Below are positions 1 to 10,059 of a stretch of 60,000 bases of DNA, one piece after another (position 1 is the stretch's first letter; each line of letters starts with the position of its first letter). Origin of the DNA: Strigamia acuminata (Eukaryota; Arthropoda; Chilopoda; Geophilomorpha; Linotaeniidae); assembly GCA_949358305.1 (NCBI GenBank), contig OX442314.1, positions 35,151,608 through 35,211,607 on the forward strand, given 5' to 3'. The notes under the pieces are model-generated. The model saw only the letters and a program-made list of their open reading frames with translations. It did not search any database and had not been told where the DNA came from. Position numbers and translations under genes: made by a program.

Positions 1-1885
1 TGCAGTCTGCGAGAGACGAGCACGAACAGAACCTGGAGATAGTAGCGCACGAAGGACGTCTTTATTACCGCACCACACGACCCGTGAAAACCGACGAGGA
101 ATTGTTGGTCTGGTACGGAACCGAAGTTGCCCGCGCGCTTGGAATTTCACCGCAATCCACGTTTCTATTCAAAGGTAATATTACTGAACAGAAACTGAGT
201 CTGAAACTATACCCGGAACGGGCTAACCGGTTAAGTTTGGTTCTAAAAGTAGCCACTGTGTCGCTATTTTCAATCAATACCCTCTTGTGGCGGATGGGTG
301 TATTTTTTACCTACTTTTCTATTGTTCATTTGTATCCATTACCATGTTTACATGTATACTCATCAGTTTTCCAGTTAAGTTAAAATTCGGATTTTATTTA
401 TCCGGATAACCGTGTGCATTTACATGACATTAGTTTTCTGGTAAACACGACATCGTGTGTAATTACCCAAAATGCATTTTGATTATCTAGAACAACAAAA
501 TGGTTGTCTATCTATTTCAGCCCCTAAACAAATCAAATTTAGCTCACGTAACTTTCTCCCAAAAGCAAGAAGCATTAAAATTTGTTATAAAACAAAAGAA
601 TATATCATTTTCGTTTATAATTGGTGCCATTTTTAATAAGGGGTACGAAATATTACGATCAGTACGGCCCTTTTACGCATGCACAGGTGTTTACATGTGG
701 TTTTCAATGCGCAAAACGCCAAAAATCTACCTCGTACAACTGGAATTTAGTTTTCTGAATCAGTTTTCCAGAAAAGTAATATTTGTATTTTCATTTATCT
801 AAATAACTGAGTACATGTAACATGGTAAGGGATGCAATGGCTGTGGACAGCTCAATAGCCAATGGGAGTTTGTCGTACGTTTTACGGAACAGAGATTAAA
901 ATAATTTAAAAAACCTTTCTATTCAATTTCGACAGGTGACGGCAAGTTCTCGTGCCCATTTTGCTCAGACGACTTCCTCTTTCCCAACGCCTGCGCTTCC
1001 CACGTGGCCTACAGATGCGAGCACAGACGTCACGCCATACCCGAAATGCGCCCTCGCTCGGCAAGTCCCAAAACCACCACCACGACCGCCCCGAAAAAGT
1101 TATCGCCGGCATCGAGCGTATTCACGATCGATTTCCTCAGCTGTTCCAGCCACTCGGAAGTGAGCAATAAGAAAAAGAACGGCACTAAAAGAAAGAACGA
1201 GTCGACCGAAGCCAAACGGGATCCAAAGCGCGACACGTCCGACGAAAACGATCCCTGCGGACCGGTGGCGCCGCCCGGTGACAACAGCGGGAACAAAGTG
1301 CTGCGCCAAGACCAATGGGGATCAGCGTTTAAAAAGGTGAACAAGAACGGAAACCAAAGGCCGTTGGTCGATGCAATTGGAACCCTCAAACCCCTTTATT
1401 CTCTGCCCTTGGGACTAAGTCTTCTACCGGCTGCCCCGTCGAGTTTGCCCAGTGCTTTTCTACCTACAAATAAATTCATGCACGAACCGTTTGTGAATGA
1501 CGTCATCAAAATGGCGGCTCCCTGTGTGAGTGTAGAGATGAGCGCTCCCGGCAGGCCGGGTTTGTACGCGGATGCCCACTACAAGTTACCGATGTATGGG
1601 AAGTCGTTTGCGCAGTCGCAGATGGATAAACTTGGCGCGCCGCCGGTAACGACGCTTATGCCGCCATCTTTGACCGCGTTGAGTTTTCCGGCGCAGAACT
1701 GGTGCGCGAAATGCAACGCTTCGTTTCGGATGACGAGTGACTTGGTTTATCACATGAGGTCGCACCACAAGAGGGAGATTGATCCGGCGAAAAAGAGACG
1801 GGACGAAAAACTCAAATGTAATATTTGTCACGAGAGTTTCAGGGAGAGGCATCATCTGACCAGGCACATGACTTCGCACGTGTGA
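1..1885 (+). CDS. PRDM8: PRDM8-like PR-domain zinc-finger protein, 3' part
   Basis: The 5' end lies outside the window. Exon A ends at 174 (AAAG|GTAATA) and exon B runs 936-1885 after ...CGACAG. The join keeps frame (phase 1). Exon A encodes the end of a PR/SET-type domain, with the motif EELLVWYGTEVARALGI. Exon B opens with a zinc finger (CPFC, then H and C/H ligands), passes through a basic Ser/Thr/Lys-rich linker, and ends with two C2H2 fingers, WCAKC...HMRSHH and CNIC...HLTRHMTSHV. From knowledge of the family, this C-terminal finger pair with its FRMTSDLVYHMRSHH core is the signature shared by PRDM8 and ZNF488, nuclear transcriptional repressors of neural development. The PR domain lies upstream as expected for PRDM8. 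Family assignment is strong. One-to-one orthology is an inference, since PRDM13 is the nearest alternative and lacks this C-terminal pair. Confidence 0.85.
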
Positions 1886-2901
1886 ATTTTGACTGGACTG
1901 TATGGCGAAGTGCTACAACTGCTCTTTTCGTCTGCTATTTTCAAGCATGGTTGTTGTCAAGTTATAATTATTTCTTCAAGTCGGCCCACCTTAGTGACGT
2001 TGTTTTGGCAACAAGAGAGAGGTTCTGCCAGGCATCTGGAAAGCCGAAACGTCATCACTTTTTGTGCTGACGTCATGGGGCGGAGCTAAGCTTCACGTTG
2101 CACACGCGTTTGCAACGTGTAATGGCGGGTCTAGACGTTGTGAAAACAACGGCAACGGGCGGGCAACGGAGCTTATTCTATAAGTTGCCGTTCCGATCCT
2201 ACGCCTGGCAGAAAGTTTTCTCAATGATGGAACCAACTTTAACCTGACCTAACCTGACCGAATTTGACCTAACCTGACCGAATTTGACCTAACCTGACCT
2301 ACTTTGACCTAACCTGACTTAACCTGACCTAACCACCGTTGCTGGAACAACTGTTCGCTGAAGTGAACATCTGGCTATTTTTTACATGGACAGTAGTTCA
2401 TTATTGTGATTGGCAAAATGTGTTATAAGTGTTTACTACTTGTTATTGTTGAAAGATGTAATTCATGGTTGCAATAAACAAGGTGCAAAGTCCAAATGCA
2501 ATTTTGTTATTTTAAAGTTGACAATTAGTTTTGTGAGTTTTCCTCTTTGAGATTTTTCCAATACATAGTTGTTTCCCCACCACCTCTTAAACCCCAGGCT
2601 GCTGCTCCAAACTACGCATGCAGATTTGATTCTGTTTGGTGGCAAAAACAACCGAACAGACAGCTGATGAACGGCCATATTAAATTCGACATCGTCAAAT
2701 TATTAGACAATTCTCGAATCACCGGTGTCGTAGTTTTAGGGCGCAATTTATTAAAATTTGTCAATAAATGTGGCAGTAAAAGGCCTGCCACCTGCACACA
2801 ACGTGCAATATTTCTTTGCAAAGTTGTGGGCAATGCCACGAATAAAAGCCAGTGAAGACATTCTGCGCCTCTCACTCATTAAGTGGTGTATCCTTTCCTC
2901 T
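1886..2901. other. 3' flank and intergenic spacer
   Basis: This is the presumed 3' UTR and spacer after the PRDM8-like gene. It holds a CCTAACC/CCTGACC minisatellite (2235-2334) and a short perfect-looking hairpin near 2094-2120 (ACGTTGC...GCAACGT). The open frames at 2460-2880 overlap on both strands and show no domain or splice structure. I see no gene here. Confidence 0.5.
2235..2334. repeat. Minisatellite of TTGACCTAACCTGACC type
   Basis: Imperfect head-to-tail copies of AACCTGACCT alternate with (A/C)TTTGACCT, with about ten 10-bp cores by eye. The CCTAACC core resembles a degenerate interstitial TTAGG-like telomeric repeat, the common arthropod telomere motif, but most copies read CCTGACC, so that origin is only a possibility. 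Confidence 0.7.
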
Positions 2902-3396
2902 CTAAGTTTGTCCTTGCGCTTTTTGGGGGGTTTGGAACTCCTGAGATGATGCCTTCGACCGCGGCTTCTGTGTCAATTCATGCAAGTGATCAGGCTCCTT
3001 CAGTAGCTTTTTGCGGCGAGCGCGCTTGACCACTTGAGTAAGTGCATTACGACTCGGACAACAGTTCTTCATACGACGACTTTCCATTTTCAGGGTTTGA
3101 TGTACAATTACGGATGGTTTTTCACTGGTCAGCGCTGCCCGATCCTTCACGGCCTGGGTAAGGTGTAAGACGCGTGTGCGGTCTGGATTCGGGAAGTGGC
3201 TGTGTTCAGATGCGGGCTGGATAGGGTGTGGTTGGATTATGTCGTTATTTGTTCTAATTCGTCCAGCACATGGCTTTTGAAATAAATCACACTTCCAATA
3301 AATCATGTCTTTTCTTCGCTTGTCAATGACATACGCAAAACCACCCAGACAAAGTTTCGGTTTTCCTCTGATGGTCTTTTCCATGGTGATTACCAT
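2902..3396 (-). CDS. FLYWCH-type zinc-finger protein
   Basis: One uninterrupted frame. I start at the ATG at 3394-3396. The frame is open up to 3522, so 42 more residues are possible. Residues ~6-60 read as a FLYWCH domain: a first F/L strand (GFAYVID), Y-W-x-C (MIYWKCD), a second Cys (KPCAGRI) and the closing H-x-H (SEHSHFP). The rest is basic and low in structure, with Lys/Arg clusters (RARRKKLLKEP) that could be a nuclear signal. FLYWCH domains bind DNA or protein and occur both in standalone regulators and next to MULE-type transposases. No transposase domain follows here, so it may be a small host gene or a relic of a mobile element. An ~34-bp sequence upstream is shared with the elongin C gene. 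Confidence 0.6.
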   Translation of the reverse strand: MVITMEKTIRGKPKLCLGGFAYVIDKRRKDMIYWKCDLFQKPCAGRIRTNNDIIQPHPIQPASEHSHFPNPDRTRVLHLTQAVKDRAALTSEKPSVIVHQTLKMESRRMKNCCPSRNALTQVVKRARRKKLLKEPDHLHELTQKPRSKASSQEFQTPQKAQGQT

Positions 3397-4495
3397 TGTG
3401 TGTACAGTGCTGTAGTTGCAGCTGTCTATGCTAAGTCTGCTGAAGCAGTTGGACTTATATATTCCGTGCAAGGCGTCACGTTGATGCGACGTGACTGTGT
3501 GCGGCGTAACGTTAATGCGCAATACGAGAAATCAATTTCGAAGAGTTGACCAATTCGAAGAAGTGATGGTAATAAAGTGTTGTATGCTTGAGACGATACA
3601 GAATGACTTGGGAAGTTGACAGTTAGTAATTTTGGGCCTAAAAATTCAATTTGGGGGTGTAAATGTGCAAATTTCTGCATAAAATTCCATTATTATGCCT
3701 ATAAAGTATGGTTTTGGGCCTAAAATTCAATTTTGGACCTCACTTATCATTCAATCTACGTACCTATGACTGTGATGTGTTTGATCGGGACAACAAAATA
3801 ATCGCCATTTGCAATGGGCGGAGCTAACAATATAGTGTTCTCAATTCTTATTGGCTGCGCTATATTTTAATTTAGTGTTGAAAACGATACACTAAAGATT
3901 TTTCCCTTACGATATGGTACTAAAATAGTGTAACATGGCACAATATAAGGGAAAAATGCATTCCGCAAACTCTCTATTGAGCGGGGGTCGAGGATAAACT
4001 GAGGGTACAAAATCTAAATGTTGAAATTAGTGCGTAGTGCGTAGGAAAAATCCGATTTTTGCCATATGATTTTAGCCGTGATTTAGCATGTGATTTTATG
4101 AAAATATACATTAAAAATAGCGCAGAGCTATTCGTTGCCTCAAGTGCAACCAATATCAAACCACCGTTCCAGATATTTCTTCGTTTTCTCCACTTCTACA
4201 ACCCAGTTGCACAACACTAAAAAGCGATGCACCAACGAAGCCGAGCAAAGAAGTGGCTAGTTGAGGCCCGATGAGTATTCGTTTCGAGCATGTGCATTTG
4301 TGGAAAGATGTCTCGAACCCAATGACGTAAATAACAAATACAATACATCAACTGTACTGTACATACGGTACGAAACGGTGTTTGTGTATGCAAGTATTTG
4401 AGAAAAAAAGAAACTAAATATTATTTAGAATTCGAGGTGATAATAAAAAGAAATATAGTTTATATATGGTAAATTTGTATTTAGTTTTTATCATT
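3397..4495. other. Intergenic, no gene seen
   Basis: AT-rich spacer between two minus-strand genes. It contains two copies of a TTTTGGGCCTAAAATTCA-like phrase (3631-3665 and 3711-3735) that resembles the minisatellite in a CARS2 intron, and the shared upstream motif at 3583-3617. No domain-bearing frame was found. Confidence 0.45.
3583..3617 (-). promoter_or_regulatory. Upstream motif shared with the elongin C gene (copy 1)
   Basis: About 34 bp around GATGACTTGGGAAGT (here GAATGACTTGGGAAGT) matches 4913-4947 with few mismatches and one gap. Both copies lie upstream of minus-strand genes: 187 bp before the chosen FLYWCH ATG (61 bp before the 3522 ATG), and 43 bp before the elongin C ATG. It could be a shared promoter or 5' UTR block, or a piece of a dispersed repeat. 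Confidence 0.35.
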
Positions 4496-4870
4496 TTAGC
4501 AGTCGAAGAAGTCGGCTGCCATGAGCATTTCGACACAAGTTGCGAGATTGTGTGACACCTCGAAGAAGTTGGGTGGTTGGATGCCGCTGCCTTGGTATCG
4601 AGCTTTGTAGCTCAAGTATTTGCAAACTGTTTCAAGCACTGGACCCGGAATTAACGGAAAAGTCGCATCGTTCGTTTCATTTTCAGCGTACGGGGTCGGG
4701 CCATTAAACATGGCCTTTAGGGTCCGGGAAAGATACGCGTGTTGGCGCTTGATTATAAATTCCTTTCCATCCGATGCAATTAATTTGACGTACATCGAGT
4801 CGGGTCCTTCGCAGCCTCCACAAACCATCTCACTTTTTGGATCGGTTGAATCCGCCATTTCGATTGCCAA
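4496..4870 (-). CDS. ELOC: Elongin C (transcription elongation factor B subunit)
   Basis: A single 124-aa frame with no intron. After a 14-residue N-terminal extension it follows elongin C throughout: CGGCEGPDSMYVKLIASDG, the FIIKRQHA strand, ENETNDATF, the VCKYLSYKARY helix and the family's terminal LLMAADFFDC-like end (here MLMAADFFDC). Elongin C is a Skp1/BTB-fold adaptor. With elongin B it links BC-box proteins (VHL, SOCS) to Cul2/Cul5 ubiquitin ligases, and it also forms the elongin elongation factor. The usual length is ~112-118 aa. The core differs from vertebrate elongin C at many positions (e.g. NGPTPYAENE, YQGSGIQPPN), which is high for so conserved a protein. An additional, possibly retrotransposed copy is therefore possible, although the frame is clean. 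Confidence 0.93.
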   Translation of the reverse strand: MAIEMADSTDPKSEMVCGGCEGPDSMYVKLIASDGKEFIIKRQHAYLSRTLKAMFNGPTPYAENETNDATFPLIPGPVLETVCKYLSYKARYQGSGIQPPNFFEVSHNLATCVEMLMAADFFDC

Positions 4871-4912
4871 TTAAATTTCACTAGATACGACTTCTCTAAT
4901 TGTAAGCAAGAG

Positions 4913-4947
4913 ATGCTGGAGACGTACAGGATGACTTGGGAAGTCGA
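4913..4947 (-). promoter_or_regulatory. Upstream motif shared with the FLYWCH gene (copy 2)
   Basis: Partner of 3583-3617. It carries ATGCTGGAGACG followed by GATGACTTGGGAAGTCGA, 43 bp upstream of the elongin C start. Its closeness to the ATG suggests 5' UTR or core promoter. This is an inference from sequence only. Confidence 0.35.
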
Positions 4948-5818
4948 ATTAATTTTATTGTGATAACATAGGGATTTATATACCCCAAATACACTGTAAC
5001 GTTTTATGGACGTTTTATACACTTGTTCGCAACGTTTAATGGACGTTAATAGGACGCAGGAAATGTTTGATGATTTAAAAAAAAAATACTTTTCACTAAA
5101 GTTGTATTTTGTTATTTGTTGACAATGATGTAATGATGTCATGTGTCATCCTTGATTGACATACTGTCAAGAAAAGCCTGCTAGGAATCACTCAAGATGG
5201 CGATTCCCTACAGCAAACATGTACATTATGTTTTTCCTTTTAATTAAAGAGTTTTGTTTTATTTTAAAAGCAACCGCATCTAATTCCAACCATTTCAGCA
5301 AAAACATCATTTTTGAGTGATTTCGCCGGAAAATTCGCGGCGTGCGAGCGGTTTGGACGTCGAATTCATCGTACCAGACAATATTTATCGATCCTGGATC
5401 AACAATTCATTGGTACAGGAACAAACAAGCGGAGATTAGTGCCCAAAGTTCTGCAAACTTGGGCCAAAATTGGTGAGAAATTGATTTTTCAAATTGTACA
5501 TAAGAATTTGATACTTTTCCTAAAAGGAACATCAAACCTAACCATTTTCGAAGCTCTTCGATTTTCGAAGCTCTTCGATTTGGAGAAGCTGTAAAATTGT
5601 CTAGGAACCAGACCAGAAAGCTAGATAATCGGAATTATTTGAAGAAAAGCGTAATTGTCAAAAACGCGCAATTTCGAGTGATTTTCTGCATCGTGGACTG
5701 TCATTTCAACCGGAATTAAGCCTGTTCAGTGCCCTCTATCATCCAATTGAGGACCATAATTGGTGAGTTGCATTTAGTAGCCATAAAACTCGAATTTGAT
5801 ACCTGTTTTTCTTCCAAA

Positions 5819-6544
5819 ATGTATAAAATGGCCACTGAAACTCCACCAATTCAAATTCCGAAGTTGACATCTGAAAATTACACAACTTGGTGTGTCGACA
5901 TGGAACTAGTGCTCACCGAGAAAGGATTATTCGGTTTTGTCGATGACACGGAAAAAGAAGACCCCAAAGCAGATGAAAAAGAGAAGAAAATCTTTGAAGC
6001 ACGTGCAAAGCGCGCACGAGCACTCATCTGCCTAGCCGTGTCGCAAAAACTGAAGCCAATCGCTATACCGTACAAGACAGCTAAAGAAACATGGGAGGCC
6101 TTAAAGAATGTCTTCCAGCCCACTTCATTAGCACGTATAGCACGCCTAAGAAGAGAATTTTTTGACTTAAAATTAGCTGAAAATGAGGAAATGGCAATTT
6201 TCCTGTCCAGAGTGGATGCCACAGCGCAACAACTCAAAGATATAGGATATACCGTGTCAGATGATCATAAAGGGTATCAATATCTTGACTTCCTTCCAAG
6301 TCAATATGATAATACGGTACATGCCATTTATTATTGGACGGATGCGGAGTTCACACCTGCAAATATTAAGTCTACATTGTTGGTTGAATTTGAACGTCAG
6401 AAATATAAACAGGCAAATGATCCGACATCAGGCAACACACGAGGACGTGGAGGTCGAGGACGTGGAGGTCGAGGACATGGAAGTCGAGGACGTGGTCAAT
6501 CAGGCAGTCGACCAAATCGCCAAAGACGACGAGCAGTCTTCTAA
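5819..6544 (+). pseudogene. copia gag (UBN2-type capsid protein)
   Basis: The frame is 241 codons from the ATG at 5819. The start KLTSENYTTWCVDMELVLTE and the later AKETWEALKNVF, LRREFFDLKL and LPSQYD phrases are typical of copia capsid (UBN2/DUF4219) proteins, which package the element RNA. The tail is a GRGGRGRG-type Arg/Gly stretch. The expected CCHC zinc knuckle is absent: the frame stops just after the Arg/Gly tail, so the knuckle was lost by truncation or lies beyond a break. The upstream frame back to 5729 has no family similarity. Confidence 0.85.
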
Positions 6545-6639
6545 GCGCGACACCCAATTTATTCTAAAAATTTGATTTAAATGCAAATAATGATTGTTCT
6601 AATATTAATTTATCTGTATTTCTCACATCAGTTCCAGAT

Positions 6640-7275
6640 GCAATGGGGACCTGGTTTTTGGACACAGGTGCATCTGATCATATAAGTTATGATCGCCAGT
6701 GTTTTGACAATTTTCAAGACATCGCACCTTTTAATTTGGAACTCGGAGAAGGTGTTTCCAGAGTATCTGGCAAAGGTCAAGTCAACCTAGTCAACCTAGT
6801 AACATTAAAAGATGTTTATTTTGCAAGTGGGTTTAATAAAAACCTAATAAGTGTGTCCAAAATTGATAAAACCAGGCATCACATTGCAATTTGGAATGGA
6901 GTTCTGAAAGTTTTCAAGAAAAATATTTCTGAATGTTATTATTAAGTGCTAATATGTCTGATGGCCTGTATCAGCTTAATGGTATAAGTAAATATAAATT
7001 TGATCCCTATTATTGCGATAATTTAACAAGTGTAAACGCAATTGAATCCGAGGGCAAAAATTCTAAATTTAACTTATGGCATAAACGATATGCACATTTT
7101 CATAACCAAGGTCTTTCAATTTTAGCCAAAGATGAAAATATGGAGTCGAATTGAATGCAGAGCCAACGAGTATGTGCTATTCTTGTAAGATAGCAAAGTC
7201 TACAAGATCATCATTCCCAAGGACTTCATGAATTGCGTCCAATGCACCTTTGGATTTATTGCATCTTGATGTCTG
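6640..7275 (+). pseudogene. copia protease to integrase zinc region, frameshifted
   Basis: The frame at 6643-6945 carries the aspartic protease motif WFLDTGASDHI and the downstream LKDVYFASGFNKNLISVSK phrase. A second frame, 6933-7154, continues with the GAG-pre-integrase domain (LWHKRYAH, where functional elements usually have WHRRLGH). After a stop, CYSCKIAKS and LDVW mark the start of the integrase. Two frame changes and a stop show that it is not functional. Confidence 0.8.
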
Positions 7276-7297
7276 GAGACCAAGCCAGGTTGAATCA

Positions 7298-8602
7298 TTA
7301 GGACATTCACGTCCGCCGTACATTCTCCGTAACCTACAACAGCGTGGCCGAAACGTTATTACTTATACCGACCTCGCATGTCATGCAACCCGATGGTCGC
7401 CGTGACACGCAGTCTGATTAGGGATGGCTCGAGTAGCCATCGCATTTGGGAAATGCACCATGAGTCACTACATCATACCCCTAGACAACAATAAAGATAA
7501 TAACCAAAACTAACTGTGTCTCCTGCATGAAAGCTGAAACAAACTAGTGTCTTAGCTGCACCGACTTAAACTCTAAATAAAGCAATATTCTTTTTCCATA
7601 CAGTCGAGCCTCGTTGTAACGAATCACAAGAGACCCAAAAAATCGGTTCGTTATAACGAAAGTTCTTTATATCAGAATTTTTCAACATGGTGTTCTATGA
7701 CCAACCAACCAACAAACCAATTTTAAAGTGTTTGTTAAATATACTGTACGCTGCATTTAGAATCACTCTGTTTCATGCTTTGATTCAAATGTTCTTGAAT
7801 TTATAAAATACAAGAGATACCTATACATAAACCTAACCTAGTATTGTGCTCCCCATTAACTATTCAAAACCCTCATCCCAGGCCCATCACATTAAGCCAC
7901 CATGTTCCTTTGACTCTATCAGGCTTGACTGTTCATATCATGAGAAAAAATAAATTCTTACCGGTTCATAAGGTATGTAATCTTGACTGTAGTTATTTCT
8001 TCTGCTAATCAATCCAGAGGCCAAGTTCTCCACACTGTTGCCATACATTGGCATGCCCTTTTACATCAAACTGATGTGGATTAGAACCCATTTGCATGCT
8101 GCAGTTATTGATGATTGTTGTTGGATTCACTTTTAGGATACAGGTTGGCAATCTGAAATGTCAGGGGAGAAGAAATTAGGTTTGTCATGTGAAACTCAAA
8201 ATGGCGTACTTACATCACATACTGTCCTATGGAAAAGGCTATCAGTCAACTTCGTCAACCTAACCCAGTGCCAGGGCTAAACTGGGAACAAATTTAGTAC
8301 AGGGAAATTATGAATAAGCCGGGAAATCTGGATAGGTCGGGCCAAGGAAAATGAAAAAGAAAAATCACAACGTCATGGACCACCGGGAAATTCCCAGTAT
8401 CTCGACAGACCAGTCCATTAAAAGTGTGGTCCTTGAGCAAGAGACTGGTGATCCGCAAATAAGTTTCGTGCAAACAAGGTACAAATAAGTCAGGCGTGGA
8501 ATTGATTAATTATAAACTTGAAAAACCCCATTTAATCTCGTTCAAAATCAGGCAAATTATGTTTTTGATTTAAAAAATATATATTTTTATTGAAATTAAT
8601 AT
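7298..8602. other. Spacer with one GC-richer stretch
   Basis: From 7298 to about 7420, after a possible acceptor (ATTAG|GACATT), the sequence turns GC-richer and is open in more than one frame. It is followed by AATAAA-like signals at 7489 and 7576, so it might be the last exon of an unseen plus-strand gene, but no family is recognisable. A pogo-like transposon end lies at 7601. The remainder is AT-rich, and I see no gene in it. Confidence 0.25.
7601..7690 (+). mobile_element. Single end of a pogo/Tigger-like element
   Basis: The sequence CAGTCGAGCCTCGTTGTAAC begins directly after a TA dinucleotide and is followed by GTTCGTTATAACGAAAG. This matches the general form of pogo/Tigger terminal repeats (CAGT...CTCGNTATAACGAA, TA target). 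I did not find the opposite end nearby, so this is a solo or truncated end. Confidence 0.55.
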
Positions 8603-8655
8603 CACCGTATTTTACCGATAAAGAGCCGCGGCTCTTATTCAAAGCTGCCACTTTT

Positions 8656-9256
8656 GGGGATGGACTAATCGTCAGCCGTCAGCCGGCAGCCCCCCATTTC
8701 CCAAAACCCCCAAAGCCTCCCAAACTCGGCTGTCGTCAGCCTTGGGTTGTCAGCAGCTCCCAAACTCGGCAGCCAGCAGCCCCCACCAAACTTGGCAGCC
8801 CCCCCAAACTCGGCAGCCCCCCCCAAACTCGGCAGCCCCCCCAAACTCGGCAGCCGTCAGCCTTGGGTTGCCAGCAGCCCCCACCAAACTTGGCAGCCCC
8901 CCCAAACTCGTCAGCCCCCCCCAAACTCCAGCCTTGACTTATCGGCAGCCCCCCCAAACTCGGCAGCCATCAGCCTTGGGTTGCCAGCAGCTCCCACCAA
9001 ACTTAGCAGCCCCCCCAAACTAGTCAGCCCCGAGTTTGGGGGGCTGCTGGCATCCCAAGGCTGTTGGCTGCCGAGTTTGGGGGGGCTGACGAGTTTGGGG
9101 GGGCTGCCGTGTTTGGGGGGGGGGGGGGCTGCCAAGTTTGGTGGGGGCTGCTGAGTGCTGACAATCCAAGGTTGACGGCAGCCGAGTTTGGGAAGCTTTA
9201 GGGGTTTTGGGAAATAGGGGGCTGACGGCTGACGGCTGACGCTTAGTCCATCTCCC
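8656..9256. mobile_element. Fold-back element with mirrored CCCCCAAACTCGGCAGCC arrays
   Basis: Begins GGGGATGGACTAATCGTCAG and ends with the inverse, GACGCTTAGTCCATCTCCC. The left half (to ~9027) is a tandem array of an 18-20-bp unit with CCCCCCAAACTCGGCAGCC, interrupted by a CAGCCTTGGGTTGCCAGCAG spacer. The right half is the same array in inverse orientation, so the element is one large GC-rich hairpin. The open frames across it are repeat artefacts. The same GGGGATGGACTAA ends bound a different interior in the 40-56 kb array. Confidence 0.8.
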
Positions 9257-9490
9257 ATTTGGGCCATCAATTACAATTTCGGTTTTGCATTTATTACATT
9301 TGTTTAATGTAACAAACGAAGTCTGAACGTCACGAACTAAGCATACGTTCATCATTCGTGAGCTTAAATACAAAAACAGTACCGTACTTTTGCACAAATA
9401 ACAACAACTGGAGACACACATGTGAAAGTTGGGGGTGAGGAACACCCCAAATACGGTATTCTTGGCGTTTCAAAGTTATAACTGCCAAAG

Positions 9491-9592
9491 AAATGAACGA
9501 AAACTTCCAAATTTCGAAGAAATGAACGAAAACTTCCAAATTTCGAAGAAAAAAACGAAAACTTCCAAATTTCGAAGAAATGAAATTCGAAG
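9491..9592 (+). repeat. 29-bp tandem repeat
   Basis: Three full units of AAATGAACGAAAACTTCCAA plus ATTTCGAAG, the third with AAAAAAA at its start, and then a partial fourth. It lies inside the right part of the 8603-9663 element. Confidence 0.8.
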
Positions 9593-9916
9593 AAGTGATG
9601 GAAGCCCTACTATTCGAGGGTGGCTACAATTCGAGGGTGACTCTTAATCGGTAAAATACAGTACTATATTTTTTATTTTCAAAAAGTGATTTCATTTTCC
9701 TGCTCATTTCTACATGTGTTCCAGATACGACCACCTGGCAACACTAAAATGACTCGTGTTTATTTTAGGCCTCAAATTACCTGTGAAAATTACACAATTG
9801 AAAACAGATACAGAAACTTAAGTTGTCTCACTTCTAAATCTGCATTAAAACTTTCAAACAAATTCCAAAACCACCACAAATCTCAAGTAAACAAAATCAA
9901 AACATGTAATACAGAG

Positions 9917-10059
9917 TAGACTTTGACCGATACCGATATCTGTATCGGCTATCGACATTTTAATTTTAATATCGGCGCAGGTATCGGTATCGGCCGATAT
10001 TCGGTTGCCGATTATCGGTATCGGCGATACTGCCAAATATCGATATCGGTCAAAGTCTA
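9917..10059. mobile_element. hAT-type miniature element with 8-bp target duplication
   Basis: 143 bp. Inverted ends TAGACTTTGACCGATA...TATCGGTCAAAGTCTA and an interior built from CGATA(T/C)CGGTATCGGC palindromic phrases. ATACAGAG flanks it on both sides (9909-9916 and 10060-10067). An 8-bp duplication with TAG...CTA ends is the hAT pattern. There is no coding capacity. Confidence 0.85.

Larger units (their letters stand above)
5117..7297 (+). mobile_element. Decayed Ty1/copia retrotransposon, 5' half
   Basis: Contains a gag frame of UBN2 type, a copia protease fragment, a GAG-pre-integrase fragment and the first Cys pair of an integrase (CYSCKIAKS, then LDLLHLDVW near 7240-7275), all in plus order and broken by frameshifts. 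The integrase core, reverse transcriptase and RNase H are missing. A possible short LTR at 5117-5292 starts TGTTGACA and ends CCAACCA, but no matching 3' LTR or clear primer-binding site was found, so the left border is uncertain. The right border is where the integrase similarity stops. Confidence 0.75.
8603..9663. mobile_element. Miniature inverted-repeat element (outer), with a nested element
   Basis: Left end CACCGTATTTTACCGATAAA (8603) and right end, read inverted, TACTGTATTTTACCGATTAA (9663) agree in about 20 of 23 bases. The interior next to the right end has TTCGAAG/AATTCGAGGG motifs and a 29-bp tandem repeat. The bulk of the interior is a second, fold-back element at 8656-9256. No coding sequence and no clear target duplication were seen. 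Confidence 0.65.

Noticed and set aside
2235-2334. True interstitial telomere (TTAGG)n
   Set aside because: Most units read CCTGACC, not CCTAA, and the spacing is 10 bp. The telomeric origin is not supported beyond resemblance.
5117-5292. Confident 5' LTR of the copia element
   Set aside because: It has a TG start and CA-like end, but there is no second copy in the window and no recognisable primer-binding site, so it is only mentioned as a possible border.
8590-9445. Several long Pro/Gln-rich frames on both strands
   Set aside because: They translate the mirrored CCCCCAAACTCGGCAGCC arrays of a fold-back element. All frames give repeat peptides, with no start context or splice support.
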